Source of the DNA: Allostella sp. ATCC 35155
GTDB lineage: Bacteria; Pseudomonadota; Alphaproteobacteria; ATCC43930; Allostellaceae
Direction of reading: 5' to 3'
Length of the DNA: 64,000 bases
Assembly (NCBI GenBank): GCA_006738865.1
Contig: AP019701.1
Location: 5,033,974 to 5,097,973, forward strand
The notes beneath the pieces are model-generated. The model saw only the letters and a list, made by a program, of their open reading frames with translations. It searched no databases and had not been told where the DNA came from. The translations under genes were made by a program, and so were the position numbers. Positions 30,754-40,195 of this stretch are shown piece after piece; position 1 is the first letter of the stretch, and the number at the start of each line of letters is the position of its first letter.

Positions 30754-31602
30754 TCATCCTTCCCGGGACCGGCGTTCGTAGTGCTTGAAGTACTTGTCCG
30801 TGACCAGCTCGGTCTTGACGATGATGCAGATGTCGGTCGTGTTGAACTGCTCGTCGACCACGGCGCCATCGCCGACGAAGCCGCCGAGGCGCAGATAGCC
30901 CTTGATCAGCGGCGGCAGATCGGCCACCGCCCGCAGCGGCTGGATCGCCTCGCGCGGCAATATCTCCATCGCGACATAGCGGCTTTCGAGCGCACGCGGC
31001 CGCAGGGGCTCGGGCGCGAGATGATAGTGATGAAGATAGGAGAGTGGCAGGGCTAGCGCCGCAGTGTCGGTGCCGGGAAGGCTCGCGCAGCCGAACATCA
31101 GGCCGATGCTGTGATGGAAGACATATTCCGCGATGCCCCGCCAGAGCAGCTGCATCGTCGGCCGGTTGCGGTAGGCCGCATCGACGCAGGAACGCCCGAG
31201 TTCCAGAATCTCGCCCGGGAGCGCGACCAGCTTGGCGATGTCGTATTCTGCCGCGCTGTAGAACCCGCCATGGCGCGCCGCCGCCGAGCGGCGGATGAGG
31301 CGATAGGTTCCCACCACCGAGGCGGCGCCTTCACCGCGTCCGTGATCCAGAACGAGCAGATGGTCGCACTGCGCATCGAAATCGTCGAAATCGCGCGACC
31401 GCCGTGCCATTTCGGGCGTCGGATTGGCCGACATCTCTTCGTAGAAGACGCGATAGCGCAACGCCTGCGAAGCATCGATCTCCGCAGCCGTGCGCGCGAG
31501 GCGGACCTCCATCGTCCCGGACCGGATCGACATGCCGCTGCCGCCCGGATCGTCCGGCGTGGTGCCAGCGGAGGGATCGGCAGCGGCCATCATCGGGTTC
31601 AC
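30754..31602 (-). CDS. olsB: L-ornithine N(alpha)-acyltransferase
   Basis: A 282-residue protein from GTG 31602 (ATG 31593 and 31590 are alternatives). It has the OlsB-type hallmark A-L-R-Y-R-V-F-Y-E-E-M near residue 48, F-D-A-Q-C-D-H-L-L-V-L and E-L-G-R-S-C-V near 137. OlsB transfers a 3-hydroxyacyl group from acyl carrier protein to ornithine, the first step of phosphorus-free ornithine lipids. Together with olsA downstream the pathway is complete. The gene is five bases from the fur stop, so it may share fur's transcript. Confidence 0.9.
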   Translation of the reverse strand: MNPMMAAADPSAGTTPDDPGGSGMSIRSGTMEVRLARTAAEIDASQALRYRVFYEEMSANPTPEMARRSRDFDDFDAQCDHLLVLDHGRGEGAASVVGTYRLIRRSAAARHGGFYSAAEYDIAKLVALPGEILELGRSCVDAAYRNRPTMQLLWRGIAEYVFHHSIGLMFGCASLPGTDTAALALPLSYLHHYHLAPEPLRPRALESRYVAMEILPREAIQPLRAVADLPPLIKGYLRLGGFVGDGAVVDEQFNTTDICIIVKTELVTDKYFKHYERRSREG

Positions 31603-31607
31603 GGCGG

Positions 31608-32057
31608 TCAGCGCTTCTTGGCGCGGTCCAGCGGAACGCCGTAGAGTTCCAGTCGATGGCCGACCAGCTTGAAGCCCAAGCTGGCCGCGATGCGCTCCTG
31701 CAAGGCCTCGATCTCCTCGTTGTGGAACTCGATCACCCGTCCGCTCTCGACGTCGATCAGATGGTCGTGGTGTTCATCGGGCGCCTCCTCGTAACGGGCG
31801 CGGCCATCGCCGAAATCGTGGCGATTGAGGATGTTGGCCTCTTCGAACAGGCGTACCGTCCGATAGACCGTAGCAATCGAAATGCGCGGGTCGATTTCGG
31901 TCGATCGGCGGTGAACGGACTCCACGTCAGGATGATCCGTCGATTCCGACAGCACCTGGGCGATGATCCGCCGCTGTTCCGTCATCTTCAAGCCCTTGTC
32001 CATGCAAAGGCGTTCGATACGCGAGGGCACCGGGCTCTCCGTCTTCGGTCGATCCAT
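31608..32057 (-). CDS. fur: Fur-family metalloregulator
   Basis: A 149-residue Fur/Mur-type regulator. The winged helix occupies about 15-85 (M-T-E-Q-R-R-I-I-A-Q-V, I-S-I-A-T-V-Y-R-T-V), followed by the metal-binding H-H-D-H-L-I-D and G-R-V-I-E-F-H-N-E-E-I-E. No CxxC structural zinc motif is present, as is usual in alphaproteobacterial Fur/Mur, which may sense Fe or Mn. The start ATG 32057 is two bases after the rimI stop. The order tsaB-rimI-fur is conserved in this class. Confidence 0.92.
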   Translation of the reverse strand: MDRPKTESPVPSRIERLCMDKGLKMTEQRRIIAQVLSESTDHPDVESVHRRSTEIDPRISIATVYRTVRLFEEANILNRHDFGDGRARYEEAPDEHHDHLIDVESGRVIEFHNEEIEALQERIAASLGFKLVGHRLELYGVPLDRAKKR

Positions 32058-32059
32058 GA

Positions 32060-32575
32060 CTATACCCGGTCAGAGGTTTCGCGACCATGGTTGCCCGGCC
32101 CAGCTTCGGATTTCCACTTGTCGCACAAAGCATTAGCGCGAACGAGACGCAACATCAAGGCATCGACGGCCCCCCGGTTCGTCCGATAATACGCAGGACG
32201 CCGACCGACTGGGCGGAAGCCGGCCCCAGCATAGAGGGCGAGGGCGGCGGGATTGTCGACTGCCACTTCCAGGAAGACGGTGGCGACCGGCACCGGCAGC
32301 GCTGTCAGCGCATCCTCGAGCAGGCGCCGGCCGGCGCCGCTTCGGCGGCACTCCGGCAGAACCCCGAGCGACAGGATCTCCGCCTCGTCCGCGGCATGCC
32401 GGGTCAGGATGAATCCGGCCGGCTGCCCGCCATCGACGGTCGCCGCAACGCGGACGCCCGGCTGGCGCAGCAGGACTTCCCATTCTGTGGCGTGCCATGG
32501 CTCGGCGGGAAAGCAGCGGCCGTGCAGCAGCGCCAGCCAGCCCGCATCCGACGGACCCGCGACGATGATCCTCAT
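32060..32575 (-). CDS. rimI: ribosomal-protein-alanine N-acetyltransferase-like GNAT
   Basis: A 171-residue GNAT protein beginning with C-F-P-A-E-P-W near residue 21, the hallmark of RimI. Motif A is [14 protein letters not shown], and E-V-A-V-D-N-P-A-A-L-A-L-Y follows. RimI acetylates the N-terminus of ribosomal protein S18. It overlaps the tsaB stop by 4 nt, the usual tsaB-rimI order. The last ~25 residues are an unconserved tail. Confidence 0.92.
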   Translation of the reverse strand: MRIIVAGPSDAGWLALLHGRCFPAEPWHATEWEVLLRQPGVRVAATVDGGQPAGFILTRHAADEAEILSLGVLPECRRSGAGRRLLEDALTALPVPVATVFLEVAVDNPAALALYAGAGFRPVGRRPAYYRTNRGAVDALMLRLVRANALCDKWKSEAGPGNHGRETSDRV

Positions 32576-33240
32576 GCGCCGACCGGGATGGTCACATCGG
32601 GCGCCCGCAGATAGCTGGGCCGCGCCGGCGGCAGCTGCCCGCCGGCGGCGAGCCGCCGCGCCGCGACTGCGGCGGCCACCGTCGCGTCGGCCGGTCCGTC
32701 GGCGCGGATCTCGGCCGCCACGCCGGCAGCGGACAGCGCCGCCGCCAGCTGCCGCGCCGCGTCGCCGGCAATCGCGATCGGCCGTTCCGAGTGCCCCCGC
32801 AGCCGCTCGGCGATTGCCGCGGGCGTCGCCGCGAACGGCTCTCCGGCCAGGCCGTCGCCGAAGCCCTGAAGGAAGAGTTCGTCGCGACGGCTATCGATCG
32901 CGACCAGAAGCGCCTGCCCGGCCCCGGCCTGGGCGGCGGCCGCGTGCACCGCGAAGCTGGAAATGCCCAGAGCCGGAACCCCGGAGGCCAGGGCCACGCC
33001 ATGGGCCAGCGCCAGCCCCACGCGCAGCCCGGTGAAGCTGCCGGGGCCCGTGGTCGCGACCACCGCATCGAGATCGCCCCGACCGCCTTCCTCCAGCACC
33101 GTGGCCACGAGCGGCGCCAGATGCTGCGCGTGCCCCCGATCGGTGACGAGTCGGCGCGTCGCGACCGCCGCGCCGTCCCGCCACAGCGCGGCCGAGCAGG
33201 CACCCCCCGCGGAATCGATGACCAGCAGGGTCAGGCCCAT
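32572..33240 (-). CDS. tsaB: tRNA threonylcarbamoyladenosine biosynthesis protein TsaB
   Basis: A 222-residue ASKHA-fold protein with the typical start L-L-V-I-D-S-A, then H-A-Q-H-L-A-P-L and G-P-G-S-F-T-G-L-R-V-G at about 65-75. TsaB is the platform subunit that pairs with TsaD to make t6A37 in tRNA. It lacks the metal-binding residues of TsaD, as expected. It is divergent from the ddpX gene. Confidence 0.94.
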   Translation of the reverse strand: MGLTLLVIDSAGGACSAALWRDGAAVATRRLVTDRGHAQHLAPLVATVLEEGGRGDLDAVVATTGPGSFTGLRVGLALAHGVALASGVPALGISSFAVHAAAAQAGAGQALLVAIDSRRDELFLQGFGDGLAGEPFAATPAAIAERLRGHSERPIAIAGDAARQLAAALSAAGVAAEIRADGPADATVAAAVAARRLAAGGQLPPARPSYLRAPDVTIPVGA

Positions 33241-33300
33241 GGCGCGCGGTTCCGTTCGATGCTAGCCAAGCCGATCGTCACTTCCGACCGCGGATCTGCC

Positions 33301-33849
33301 ATGCTGGTTCCCGTGGATGCCGCCCGCTGCGGCATCGTCGTCTCGCTCGCCTACGCCACCGCCCTCAATCTCTCCGGCCGGCCGATCTATCGCAACCCGC
33401 TCTGCCTGCTCCATCGCGAGGCGGCTGCGCGGCTCGAACGGGCGGCGGAGCTCGCCGGCGCCATCGGCCTGCGCTTCAAGATCTTCGATGCCTACCGCCC
33501 GCCCGAGGCGCAATGGCGGCTCTGGGAGGCCTGTCCCGACCCCGATTTCGTGGCCGACCCGCGCCGCGGGTCACCCCATTCCCGTGGCGTCGCCGTCGAC
33601 CTCACGCTGATCGACCGGTCCGGTGAGGAACTCCCCATGGGGACCGGCTTCGATGCGACGGTCGAGCAGTCGCACCACGGACGGACCGACCTGCCGGCCG
33701 ACGCCCAGCGCAACCGCCTCACCCTTCTCGGCATCATGACGGCAGCGGGTTGGGACCACTACAGCAAGGAATGGTGGCACTACCAGCTGTTCGACGCCAG
33801 GCGATACCCGCTCATCGCGGACGGCGCGCTGGCGCCGCCGCTCATGTAG
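33301..33849 (+). CDS. ddpX: D-alanyl-D-alanine dipeptidase (VanX/DdpX, M15D)
   Basis: A 182-residue zinc dipeptidase. The motif S-P-H-S-R-G-V-A-V-D-L-T gives two zinc ligands (H and D), and E-W-W-H-Y gives the catalytic Glu and the third ligand. F-D-A-Y-R-P contributes the conserved arginine. It should split D-Ala-D-Ala. There is no vanH or vanA nearby, so turnover of wall dipeptides is the likely role, not glycopeptide resistance. ATG 33301 fits the family N-terminus; ATG 33259 would add 14 residues. Confidence 0.92.
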   Translation: MLVPVDAARCGIVVSLAYATALNLSGRPIYRNPLCLLHREAAARLERAAELAGAIGLRFKIFDAYRPPEAQWRLWEACPDPDFVADPRRGSPHSRGVAVDLTLIDRSGEELPMGTGFDATVEQSHHGRTDLPADAQRNRLTLLGIMTAAGWDHYSKEWWHYQLFDARRYPLIADGALAPPLM

Positions 33850-33858
33850 CGCCGCACA

Positions 33859-34410
33859 TCACATGACGGCGCGGACTTCCTGCACCTCGGGGACATAGTG
33901 GCGCAGCATGTTCTCGATGCCGCTCTTCAGCGTCGCGGTCGAACTCGGGCAGCCCGCACATGCCCCCTGCATGTGGAGATAGACCACGCCATCCTCGAAG
34001 CCGTGAAACACGATGTCGCCGCCGTCCTGCGCCACGGCCGGCCGCACCCGCGTGTCGAGGAGTTCCTTGATCTGGATCACGACCTCGTCGTCGTCCTCGG
34101 GCGCCGCGGCGGCATCCTGCGCGTCGGGCAGCAGCACCGGCCGGCCGGAGGTGAAGTGCTCCATGATCATGCCCAGGATCGCGGGCTTCAGGACGTACCA
34201 TTCCTTCTCGGGCGACTTGGTCACGGTGACGAAGTCGCTGCCGAGGAAGACGCCGGTGACGCCTTCGACCTCGAACAGCCGCTGCGCCAGGGGCGAGCGG
34301 CCGGCCGTGGTCGGGTCGGCGAAATCTGCCGTGCCGGCAGCCATCACGTCCCGGCCCGGCAGGAACTTCAGCGTGGCCGGGTTCGGGGTGGTCTCGGTCT
34401 GAATGAACAT
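33859..34410 (-). CDS. Nfu-type iron-sulfur scaffold protein
   Basis: A 183-residue protein with an N-terminal Nfu domain ([16 protein letters not shown]) and a C-terminal NifU-like domain with the cluster-binding C-A-G-C-P-S-S near 155. It carries [4Fe-4S] clusters to target enzymes, for example MiaB or lipoyl synthase. This two-domain form is the mitochondrial/alphaproteobacterial type. GGGAG eight bases upstream supports ATG 34410. It converges with ddpX with a 9-bp gap. Confidence 0.94.
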   Translation of the reverse strand: MFIQTETTPNPATLKFLPGRDVMAAGTADFADPTTAGRSPLAQRLFEVEGVTGVFLGSDFVTVTKSPEKEWYVLKPAILGMIMEHFTSGRPVLLPDAQDAAAAPEDDDEVVIQIKELLDTRVRPAVAQDGGDIVFHGFEDGVVYLHMQGACAGCPSSTATLKSGIENMLRHYVPEVQEVRAVM

Positions 34411-34502
34411 GGGGGATACTCCCGAACGCCAGAAATGCAACCGTCACCACCCAATCTGGGCGGTCGACCGGGTCCGATCAACCATTGTGCAATTGGGGTC
34501 TT

Positions 34503-34523
34503 GCGCCCGCGCCCGGCGGGCGC
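34503..34523 (-). terminator. GC hairpin immediately after the universal stress protein gene
   Basis: A perfect 8-bp inverted repeat GCGCCCGC / GCGGGCGC with a five-base loop starts three bases after the uspA-like stop codon. On the minus strand it is followed by AAGACCCCAA, without a T run. It may act as a transcription barrier or 3'-end stabiliser rather than a classic intrinsic terminator. Confidence 0.35.
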
Positions 34524-34525
34524 CC

Positions 34526-35008
34526 TCAGGAAAGCGCCGCGATCTGGGCGTCGGTGAGCGAACCGGGGACGATCGTCACCGGAACCTTCAGCCGGTGGGA
34601 ATGCTTGCCCGCGAGATAGCTGATGAGCGGCCCCGGGCCGTCCGGCGACGTCGAGGCCGCGAGAACCAGGATAGAGATCGAAGGATCCTCTTCGATCAAT
34701 TCCAGCAAGGCGTCGCGCCGGCGCCCTTCCCGGATGTAGACGATGGGCAGCGAGCCGGCGATGGGCTCGACTTCGCCCGCAACCTTGGTGAGGAGGGCCT
34801 CCGCTTCCGCCCGCTTCTCCTCGAGCATCAGCTCCTTGACGCCCATCCATTGCATGTCGTCGTCGGCGTCGATGACGTAGAGAAGCGCGACGCGCCCGCC
34901 CGTACGCCTGGCACGGCGACAGGCGTAGCGCAGCGCCACGGTCGATTCCTCGCTCTCGTCGACGACGACCAGGAATATGCGCGGCATTGCGGCGGGAGCC
35001 TCTGTCAT
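34526..35008 (-). CDS. universal stress protein, UspA family
   Basis: A 160-residue single UspA domain. It starts I-F-L-V-V-V-D-E-S-E-E-S and ends with I-S-I-L-V-L-A-A-S-T-S near 115-125 and L-K-V-P-V-T-I-V-P-G. The C-terminal ATP-binding G-x2-G-x9-G(S/T) pattern is not clearly conserved, so nucleotide binding is uncertain. It starts four bases from the stop of the TIGR02186 gene and probably belongs to the same transcript as that gene and the TSUP permease. Confidence 0.88.
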   Translation of the reverse strand: MTEAPAAMPRIFLVVVDESEESTVALRYACRRARRTGGRVALLYVIDADDDMQWMGVKELMLEEKRAEAEALLTKVAGEVEPIAGSLPIVYIREGRRRDALLELIEEDPSISILVLAASTSPDGPGPLISYLAGKHSHRLKVPVTIVPGSLTDAQIAALS

Positions 35009-35012
35009 GGCG

Positions 35013-35759
35013 TCAGTTTCGGCGGAAGATGATGCCCGCGAGCCATCCTGCCACTCCGGCGACGAGGACGGCAATGATGCCGTAGAGCGCAGCATGGCGA
35101 TGGGCGATGTCGGCCATGTCGGCGCCGACGCCGATCTTGCTGACGACGAGCGGCGTCGCCTGGGCCGCCACGACTTCGCCGTCGCGAACCAGGAAGACGT
35201 CGACCGTGTAGGTGCCGGTGGGCACGTTGGCGGGGAAGCGGATGTTGGTCCGGAACAGCCGCTCGCCCAGGAACCGCACCTGCCCGGCCGCGCCGGCATA
35301 GAGGCCGTCATCCGTCTTGGTTCGGATCAGCGCGTCGCGAAAGCGGGCGATGGTCTCGGCCGAAGGCTCGCGCCGGGCATCGAAACGGAGGTATCGGGTG
35401 CCGAACTGTTCGCGCTGACGCACCGCCGGACTCGTGAACTCCTCCAGCGGTCGGGTCGAGGCCATCGAGAAATAGGCCGGCACGCGCTCGAACCGGACGC
35501 TTTCGACGTTGAGCCAGAAGCCGGCCACCCGCCCCTTGCGCCGCACCGTCGCCAGGCCCTCCGGGCCGCGCACGAGGACGACGACGTCGCCGGGCCCGTC
35601 GGTCGCGCCGAACAGGACGACGTCGCTGCCGGTGAAGCCCGTCGTGATCGCGATCAGGTGGGTCGAGACGTCGGCCGTCAGAGGCTCGGCCGCAGCCGGG
35701 CGCCCCAGGCTCGACAGCAGGAGGGCCGCCAGCAGGCAGGAGAGGACGGCTCGCGCCAC
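35013..35759 (-). CDS. TIGR02186-family envelope protein
   Basis: A 248-residue protein with a cleavable signal peptide (L-S-C-L-L-A-A-L-L-L-S-S-L-G ending A-A-A-E), a mainly beta body (T-G-F-T-G-S-D-V-V-L-F-G-A), and one membrane segment at the very C-terminus followed by F-R-R-N. It would be anchored in the inner membrane facing the periplasm. This alphaproteobacterial family is nearly always next to a TSUP permease gene, as here. GTG 35759 is chosen because it places the signal peptide at the N-terminus and starts just after the permease stop. The biochemical function is unknown. Confidence 0.85.
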   Translation of the reverse strand: MARAVLSCLLAALLLSSLGRPAAAEPLTADVSTHLIAITTGFTGSDVVLFGATDGPGDVVVLVRGPEGLATVRRKGRVAGFWLNVESVRFERVPAYFSMASTRPLEEFTSPAVRQREQFGTRYLRFDARREPSAETIARFRDALIRTKTDDGLYAGAAGQVRFLGERLFRTNIRFPANVPTGTYTVDVFLVRDGEVVAAQATPLVVSKIGVGADMADIAHRHAALYGIIAVLVAGVAGWLAGIIFRRN

Positions 35760-35767
35760 GGCTCTGT

Positions 35768-36685
35768 CTAGATCCGCTGGGTGACGACGGTGAAGATGTC
35801 CCCCGGCGTCAAGGTCAGGTCCACGAGCAGCTTTCCGGCGACCGCCAGCAGCAGCAGGGCGAGCAGTCCGCGGAGCTGCTCGCCGCGTAGCCGCGTGCTC
35901 ATGACCGATCCGAAATGGGAGCCGACCACCCCGCCGATCAGCAGGATGAAGGCCAGCAGCGCATCCACCGTCTGGTGCTGGATGGCCTGGAGCAGCGTCG
36001 CGCTGGCCGCGACGAAGACGATCTGGACCTGCGCCGTCCCCGGAACGACCTGGGTCGGCATGCCCAGGAGGTAGATCATGGCGGGGACCATGACGAAGCC
36101 GCCGCCGACGCCCATGACGCCCGAAAGCACGCCGATCCCGAAGCTCAGCGACAGCGGCATGAGGACGCTGATGTAGAGGCGCGAGCGCGGGAAGCGCATC
36201 TTGAAGGGCAGCCCGTGGGCCCAGTAGTGCTGGTGCAGCCGTCTCCGGCCGGCCGTGGCATGGCGGCGCCGGAGGAAGGTGCGCGTGGCCTCGATCGCCA
36301 TCAGGGTGCCGACGGTCCCCAGCAGGATGACATAGCTCAGCGATATGAAGAGGTCGATCTGCCCGAACCGGCGCAGGAGACCGAACAGGAGCACGCCGGC
36401 CAGCGAACCGACGAAGCCGCCGGCCACCACGATCCCGGCCATGCGCATGTCGATGGTGCGCCGCCGCCAATGCGAATAGGCGCTCGTGACGCCGCCGGCG
36501 ATCACCTGGTTGGCGGTCGAGGCGACCGCGACGGGCGGTGGAACCCCGATGAAGATGAGAAACGGCGTCATGAGGAAGCCGCCGCCGACCCCGAACACGC
36601 CACCCAGGAATCCGATCCCGGCGCCGAGCCCGATCAGCAGGAAGATGCTGACGGACATTTCGGCGATCGGGAGGTAAACGGTCAT
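35768..36685 (-). CDS. TSUP (TauE/SafE) permease paired with a TIGR02186 protein
   Basis: A 305-residue membrane protein with two copies of the TSUP signature: G-V-F-G-V-G-G-G-F-L-M-T-P near residue 29 and G-V-M-G-V-G-G-G-F-V-M-V-P near 190. A cytosolic basic loop (R-R-R-H-A-T-A-G-R-R-R) separates the halves. Members export small sulfur-containing anions. Co-occurrence with the TIGR02186 envelope protein defines a distinct subset whose substrate is not established. It is a different subtype from the permease at 6116-6865. Confidence 0.9.
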   Translation of the reverse strand: MTVYLPIAEMSVSIFLLIGLGAGIGFLGGVFGVGGGFLMTPFLIFIGVPPPVAVASTANQVIAGGVTSAYSHWRRRTIDMRMAGIVVAGGFVGSLAGVLLFGLLRRFGQIDLFISLSYVILLGTVGTLMAIEATRTFLRRRHATAGRRRLHQHYWAHGLPFKMRFPRSRLYISVLMPLSLSFGIGVLSGVMGVGGGFVMVPAMIYLLGMPTQVVPGTAQVQIVFVAASATLLQAIQHQTVDALLAFILLIGGVVGSHFGSVMSTRLRGEQLRGLLALLLLAVAGKLLVDLTLTPGDIFTVVTQRI

Positions 36686-36712
36686 GGTCCGGGAGGGTCC
36701 ATCCGGAAATAG

Positions 36713-36743
36713 AATCGGGTCCGGTCGAGTGCCGGACCCGATT
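36713..36743 (-). terminator. predicted terminator downstream of trpS
   Basis: A perfect 12-bp stem (AATCGGGTCCGG / CCGGACCCGATT) with a seven-base loop lies about 60 bases after the trpS stop. On the minus strand the stem is followed by CTATTT, a short T-rich tail. A second GC hairpin (CCGGCGG...CCGCCGG) lies between it and trpS. Confidence 0.65.
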
Positions 36744-36805
36744 CGCAGGCTACGCCCAAGACCCTGCCGGCGGAAGGGCCTCGGCCCGCCGGGACCGGTC
36801 GGGGG

Positions 36806-37816
<1,011 letters not shown>

Positions 37817-37869
37817 TCGGGTCGTTCCAGAAGGAGGCCGCGGGTTATCGCCCCCGCCTGCGGGTGGGG

Positions 37870-39423
37870 TCAAGCGCGGCGCCGCCGCAGGAGCTGGCGA
37901 ACCTCCGCCGGCCGGAGCGCACCCGTCACGAGCGCCGCCGCGCCATAGGCGCCGAGGCCGGCCAGGACGAGGATGGCAAGGCCGGCGAACCGGCCCACTG
38001 TCCCGAACTCGACCAACCGGGGTTCGAGCACCCAATCCAGCGCAGCCAGCGTCGCCGCCATCGCCAGCGCCGCCGCCAGGATGCGCGGCAACCGGGCCAG
38101 CAGCGTGCGCTCCGGCCGGAAATGGCCACGCCGCCCCAGCACCAGCAGCATCGCCGCCAGCGAGAGCCAGCCGGCGACCGTCGTCGCCAGCGCGACGCCG
38201 ACATGCCCGAGCGGCCCCATCAGCAGCAGGGTGAGGGCCGCATTGACCAGGAACGACACGGCGGCGATGCGCACCGGCGTCCGCGTGTCCTCGCGCGCGA
38301 AGAAGCCGACCACCACGACCCGGCTCAGCACGAACGCCGGCAGGCCCGCCGCATAGGCGACGAGCGCCGCGGCCGTCGCCGCCGTGTCTTCGGCCCCGAA
38401 CTGCCCGCGCTCGTACAGCGTCCGGACGATCGGGTGGGCGAGCACCGCCAATGCGAGCGCCGCCGGCAGCGTGACCACCAGAGCCAGCGCCATGCCCTGG
38501 CCATGGGTGCGGTGGGCCACCTCCGGCGTCGCCGAGCGCAGCTCGCGGGCGAGCTGGGGCAGCACGACGGTCGCCACCGCGATGCCCACGATTCCGAGCG
38601 GCAGCTGGTTCAGCCGGTCGGCGTAGTAGAGATGGGCGATGGATCCGGCCGGCAGCAGCGACGCCAGCATCGTCGCGACCAGCAGGTTGATCTGGGTAAT
38701 GCCGGCGCCGACCACGCCCGGTGCCATCAGCCGCAGCAGGCGCACCGTTTCCGGCGTCAGCCGCGGCCGCGGCAGGCCGAGCGGCACCCCGGCGCGGGCC
38801 GCCGCAACGGCCAGCCAGAGGAACTGCAGCACGCCCGCGACGGCGACCCCCCAGGCGAGCGCATGGCCCGGCGTGGGGAAGCGATCGGCGAATAGCAACA
38901 GGGCGGCGATCAGCGAAAGGTTGAGGATGATCGGCGCCGATGCCTGCGCTGCGAAGCGGTCGAGCGCGTTCAGAACCCCGCCATAGAGTGCGACGAGCGA
39001 TATGAAGGCGAGGTAGGGAAAGGTGATGCGCGTCAGCTCGACCGCGAGCGCAAAGCGCTCGGCCTCGGCGGCGAAGCCCGGCGCGATCGCCCGGACCACC
39101 CACGGCATGGCCAGTTCGGCGGCGACGACCAGGACCAGCAGCGCCGCCAGCAGAAAGGACAGTGCGTCCTCGGCGAAGATGCGCGCGGCATCGCGGCCGT
39201 CGCGGGCGACCCGGCCGGCGAAGAGCGGGACGAACGCGGCGCTGAAGGCGCCCTCGGCGAACAGCGATCGGAAGAGGTTCGGCAGCCGCAGGGCGACGAC
39301 GAAGGCGTCTGCGACCGGCCCCGCGCCCAGAAAAGCGGCCGTCAGGACCTCGCGCGCGAAGCCGAGGACGCGGCTGACCGCGGTGTAGCCGCCCACCGTC
39401 GCCACCCGGTGCAGCAGCGCCAT
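37870..39423 (-). CDS. murJ: lipid II flippase MurJ
   Basis: A 517-residue MOP-superfamily membrane protein with about 14 membrane segments. The N-terminus [12 protein letters not shown] and the segment [15 protein letters not shown] are MurJ hallmarks, and [12 protein letters not shown] follows. It moves lipid II across the inner membrane for peptidoglycan synthesis. It starts 36 bp after hinT ends. Confidence 0.96.
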   Translation of the reverse strand: MALLHRVATVGGYTAVSRVLGFAREVLTAAFLGAGPVADAFVVALRLPNLFRSLFAEGAFSAAFVPLFAGRVARDGRDAARIFAEDALSFLLAALLVLVVAAELAMPWVVRAIAPGFAAEAERFALAVELTRITFPYLAFISLVALYGGVLNALDRFAAQASAPIILNLSLIAALLLFADRFPTPGHALAWGVAVAGVLQFLWLAVAAARAGVPLGLPRPRLTPETVRLLRLMAPGVVGAGITQINLLVATMLASLLPAGSIAHLYYADRLNQLPLGIVGIAVATVVLPQLARELRSATPEVAHRTHGQGMALALVVTLPAALALAVLAHPIVRTLYERGQFGAEDTAATAAALVAYAAGLPAFVLSRVVVVGFFAREDTRTPVRIAAVSFLVNAALTLLLMGPLGHVGVALATTVAGWLSLAAMLLVLGRRGHFRPERTLLARLPRILAAALAMAATLAALDWVLEPRLVEFGTVGRFAGLAILVLAGLGAYGAAALVTGALRPAEVRQLLRRRRA

Positions 39424-39459
39424 CGACCGTGCCCCCCTTTCGCGTATCCCGGCTCCCGG

Positions 39460-39828
39460 CTACTCCTTGGCGGGGGACAGCATCCGGCCGAGGTCGCGGC
39501 CGCCGACGAGATGGAGATGGAAGTGCGGAACTTCCTGCCGGCCGTCGGAGCCGTGGTTGGCGAGGATGCGGTGGCCGCTCGCATCGATCCCGCGCTCGCG
39601 CGCGATTCGGCCGATGGCGCGCACGAAGGCCACGATCTCCGCCTCGCCGGCGTTCTCCGAGAAATCCTGTGCCGAGACGTAGCGGCCCTTCGGGATGATC
39701 AGCACATGGGTCGGCGCCAGCGGCCGGATATCCTCGAAGGCGAGGACATGCTCGTCCTCGAAGACCTTCCTGCAGGGGATCTCGCCGCGAAGAACCCTGG
39801 CGAAGATGTTGCTGTCGTCGTAGCTCAT
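39460..39828 (-). CDS. hinT: HIT-family purine nucleoside phosphoramidase (HinT-like)
   Basis: A 122-residue HIT protein. The histidine triad H-F-H-L-H-L-V is near residue 105, preceded by the usual [11 protein letters not shown] near the start. It hydrolyses AMP-lysine or aminoacyl-AMP type phosphoramidates. Its position just after hisE matches many alphaproteobacteria. ATG 39828 is the only methionine before the conserved N-terminus. Confidence 0.93.
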   Translation of the reverse strand: MSYDDSNIFARVLRGEIPCRKVFEDEHVLAFEDIRPLAPTHVLIIPKGRYVSAQDFSENAGEAEIVAFVRAIGRIARERGIDASGHRILANHGSDGRQEVPHFHLHLVGGRDLGRMLSPAKE

Positions 39829-39862
39829 TGCGAAACCCTTCTCGATCGCGCGGCCAGCCGGC

Positions 39863-40195
39863 TCATTCGGGCGGGCGAGCGGCCTTCTCGGCAATGCCCG
39901 ACCGGCCCTCGCGGGCGGCCAGCGCGGCCCAGACATCGTCGGGCCGGATGCCGCAGGCGGCCCACAGCACGACCAGATGGTAGAGAAGGTCGGCGCTTTC
40001 CGCAGCGAGCCGGTCCGGCCGCGCCTGCACCGCCTCGAGCACGGTCTCGACCGCTTCCTCCCCCACCTTCTTCGCCACCGCCGCCGGCCCCTTGGCGATG
40101 AGACGGGCGGTGTAGGAGCTGTCCGGGTCGGCGTCGCGCCGCGCCTCGACCGTCGCGAAGAGCCGATCGAGAACCCGCGCGTCCATATCGCTCAT
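39863..40195 (-). CDS. hisE: phosphoribosyl-ATP pyrophosphatase
   Basis: A 110-residue HisE, second step of histidine biosynthesis. The alpha-helical MazG-like core shows S-Y-T-A-R-L, then [10 protein letters not shown] near 42-51 and E-S-A-D-L-L-Y-H near 65, containing the acidic metal-binding residues. It is separate from hisI, which is not in this window. Its ATG overlaps the hisF stop by 4 nt. Confidence 0.95.
   Translation of the reverse strand: MSDMDARVLDRLFATVEARRDADPDSSYTARLIAKGPAAVAKKVGEEAVETVLEAVQARPDRLAAESADLLYHLVVLWAACGIRPDDVWAALAAREGRSGIAEKAARPPE

Noticed and set aside
33241-33300. A regulatory region between tsaB and ddpX
   Set aside because: The gap is 60 bp and no promoter boxes of reasonable quality were seen on either strand.
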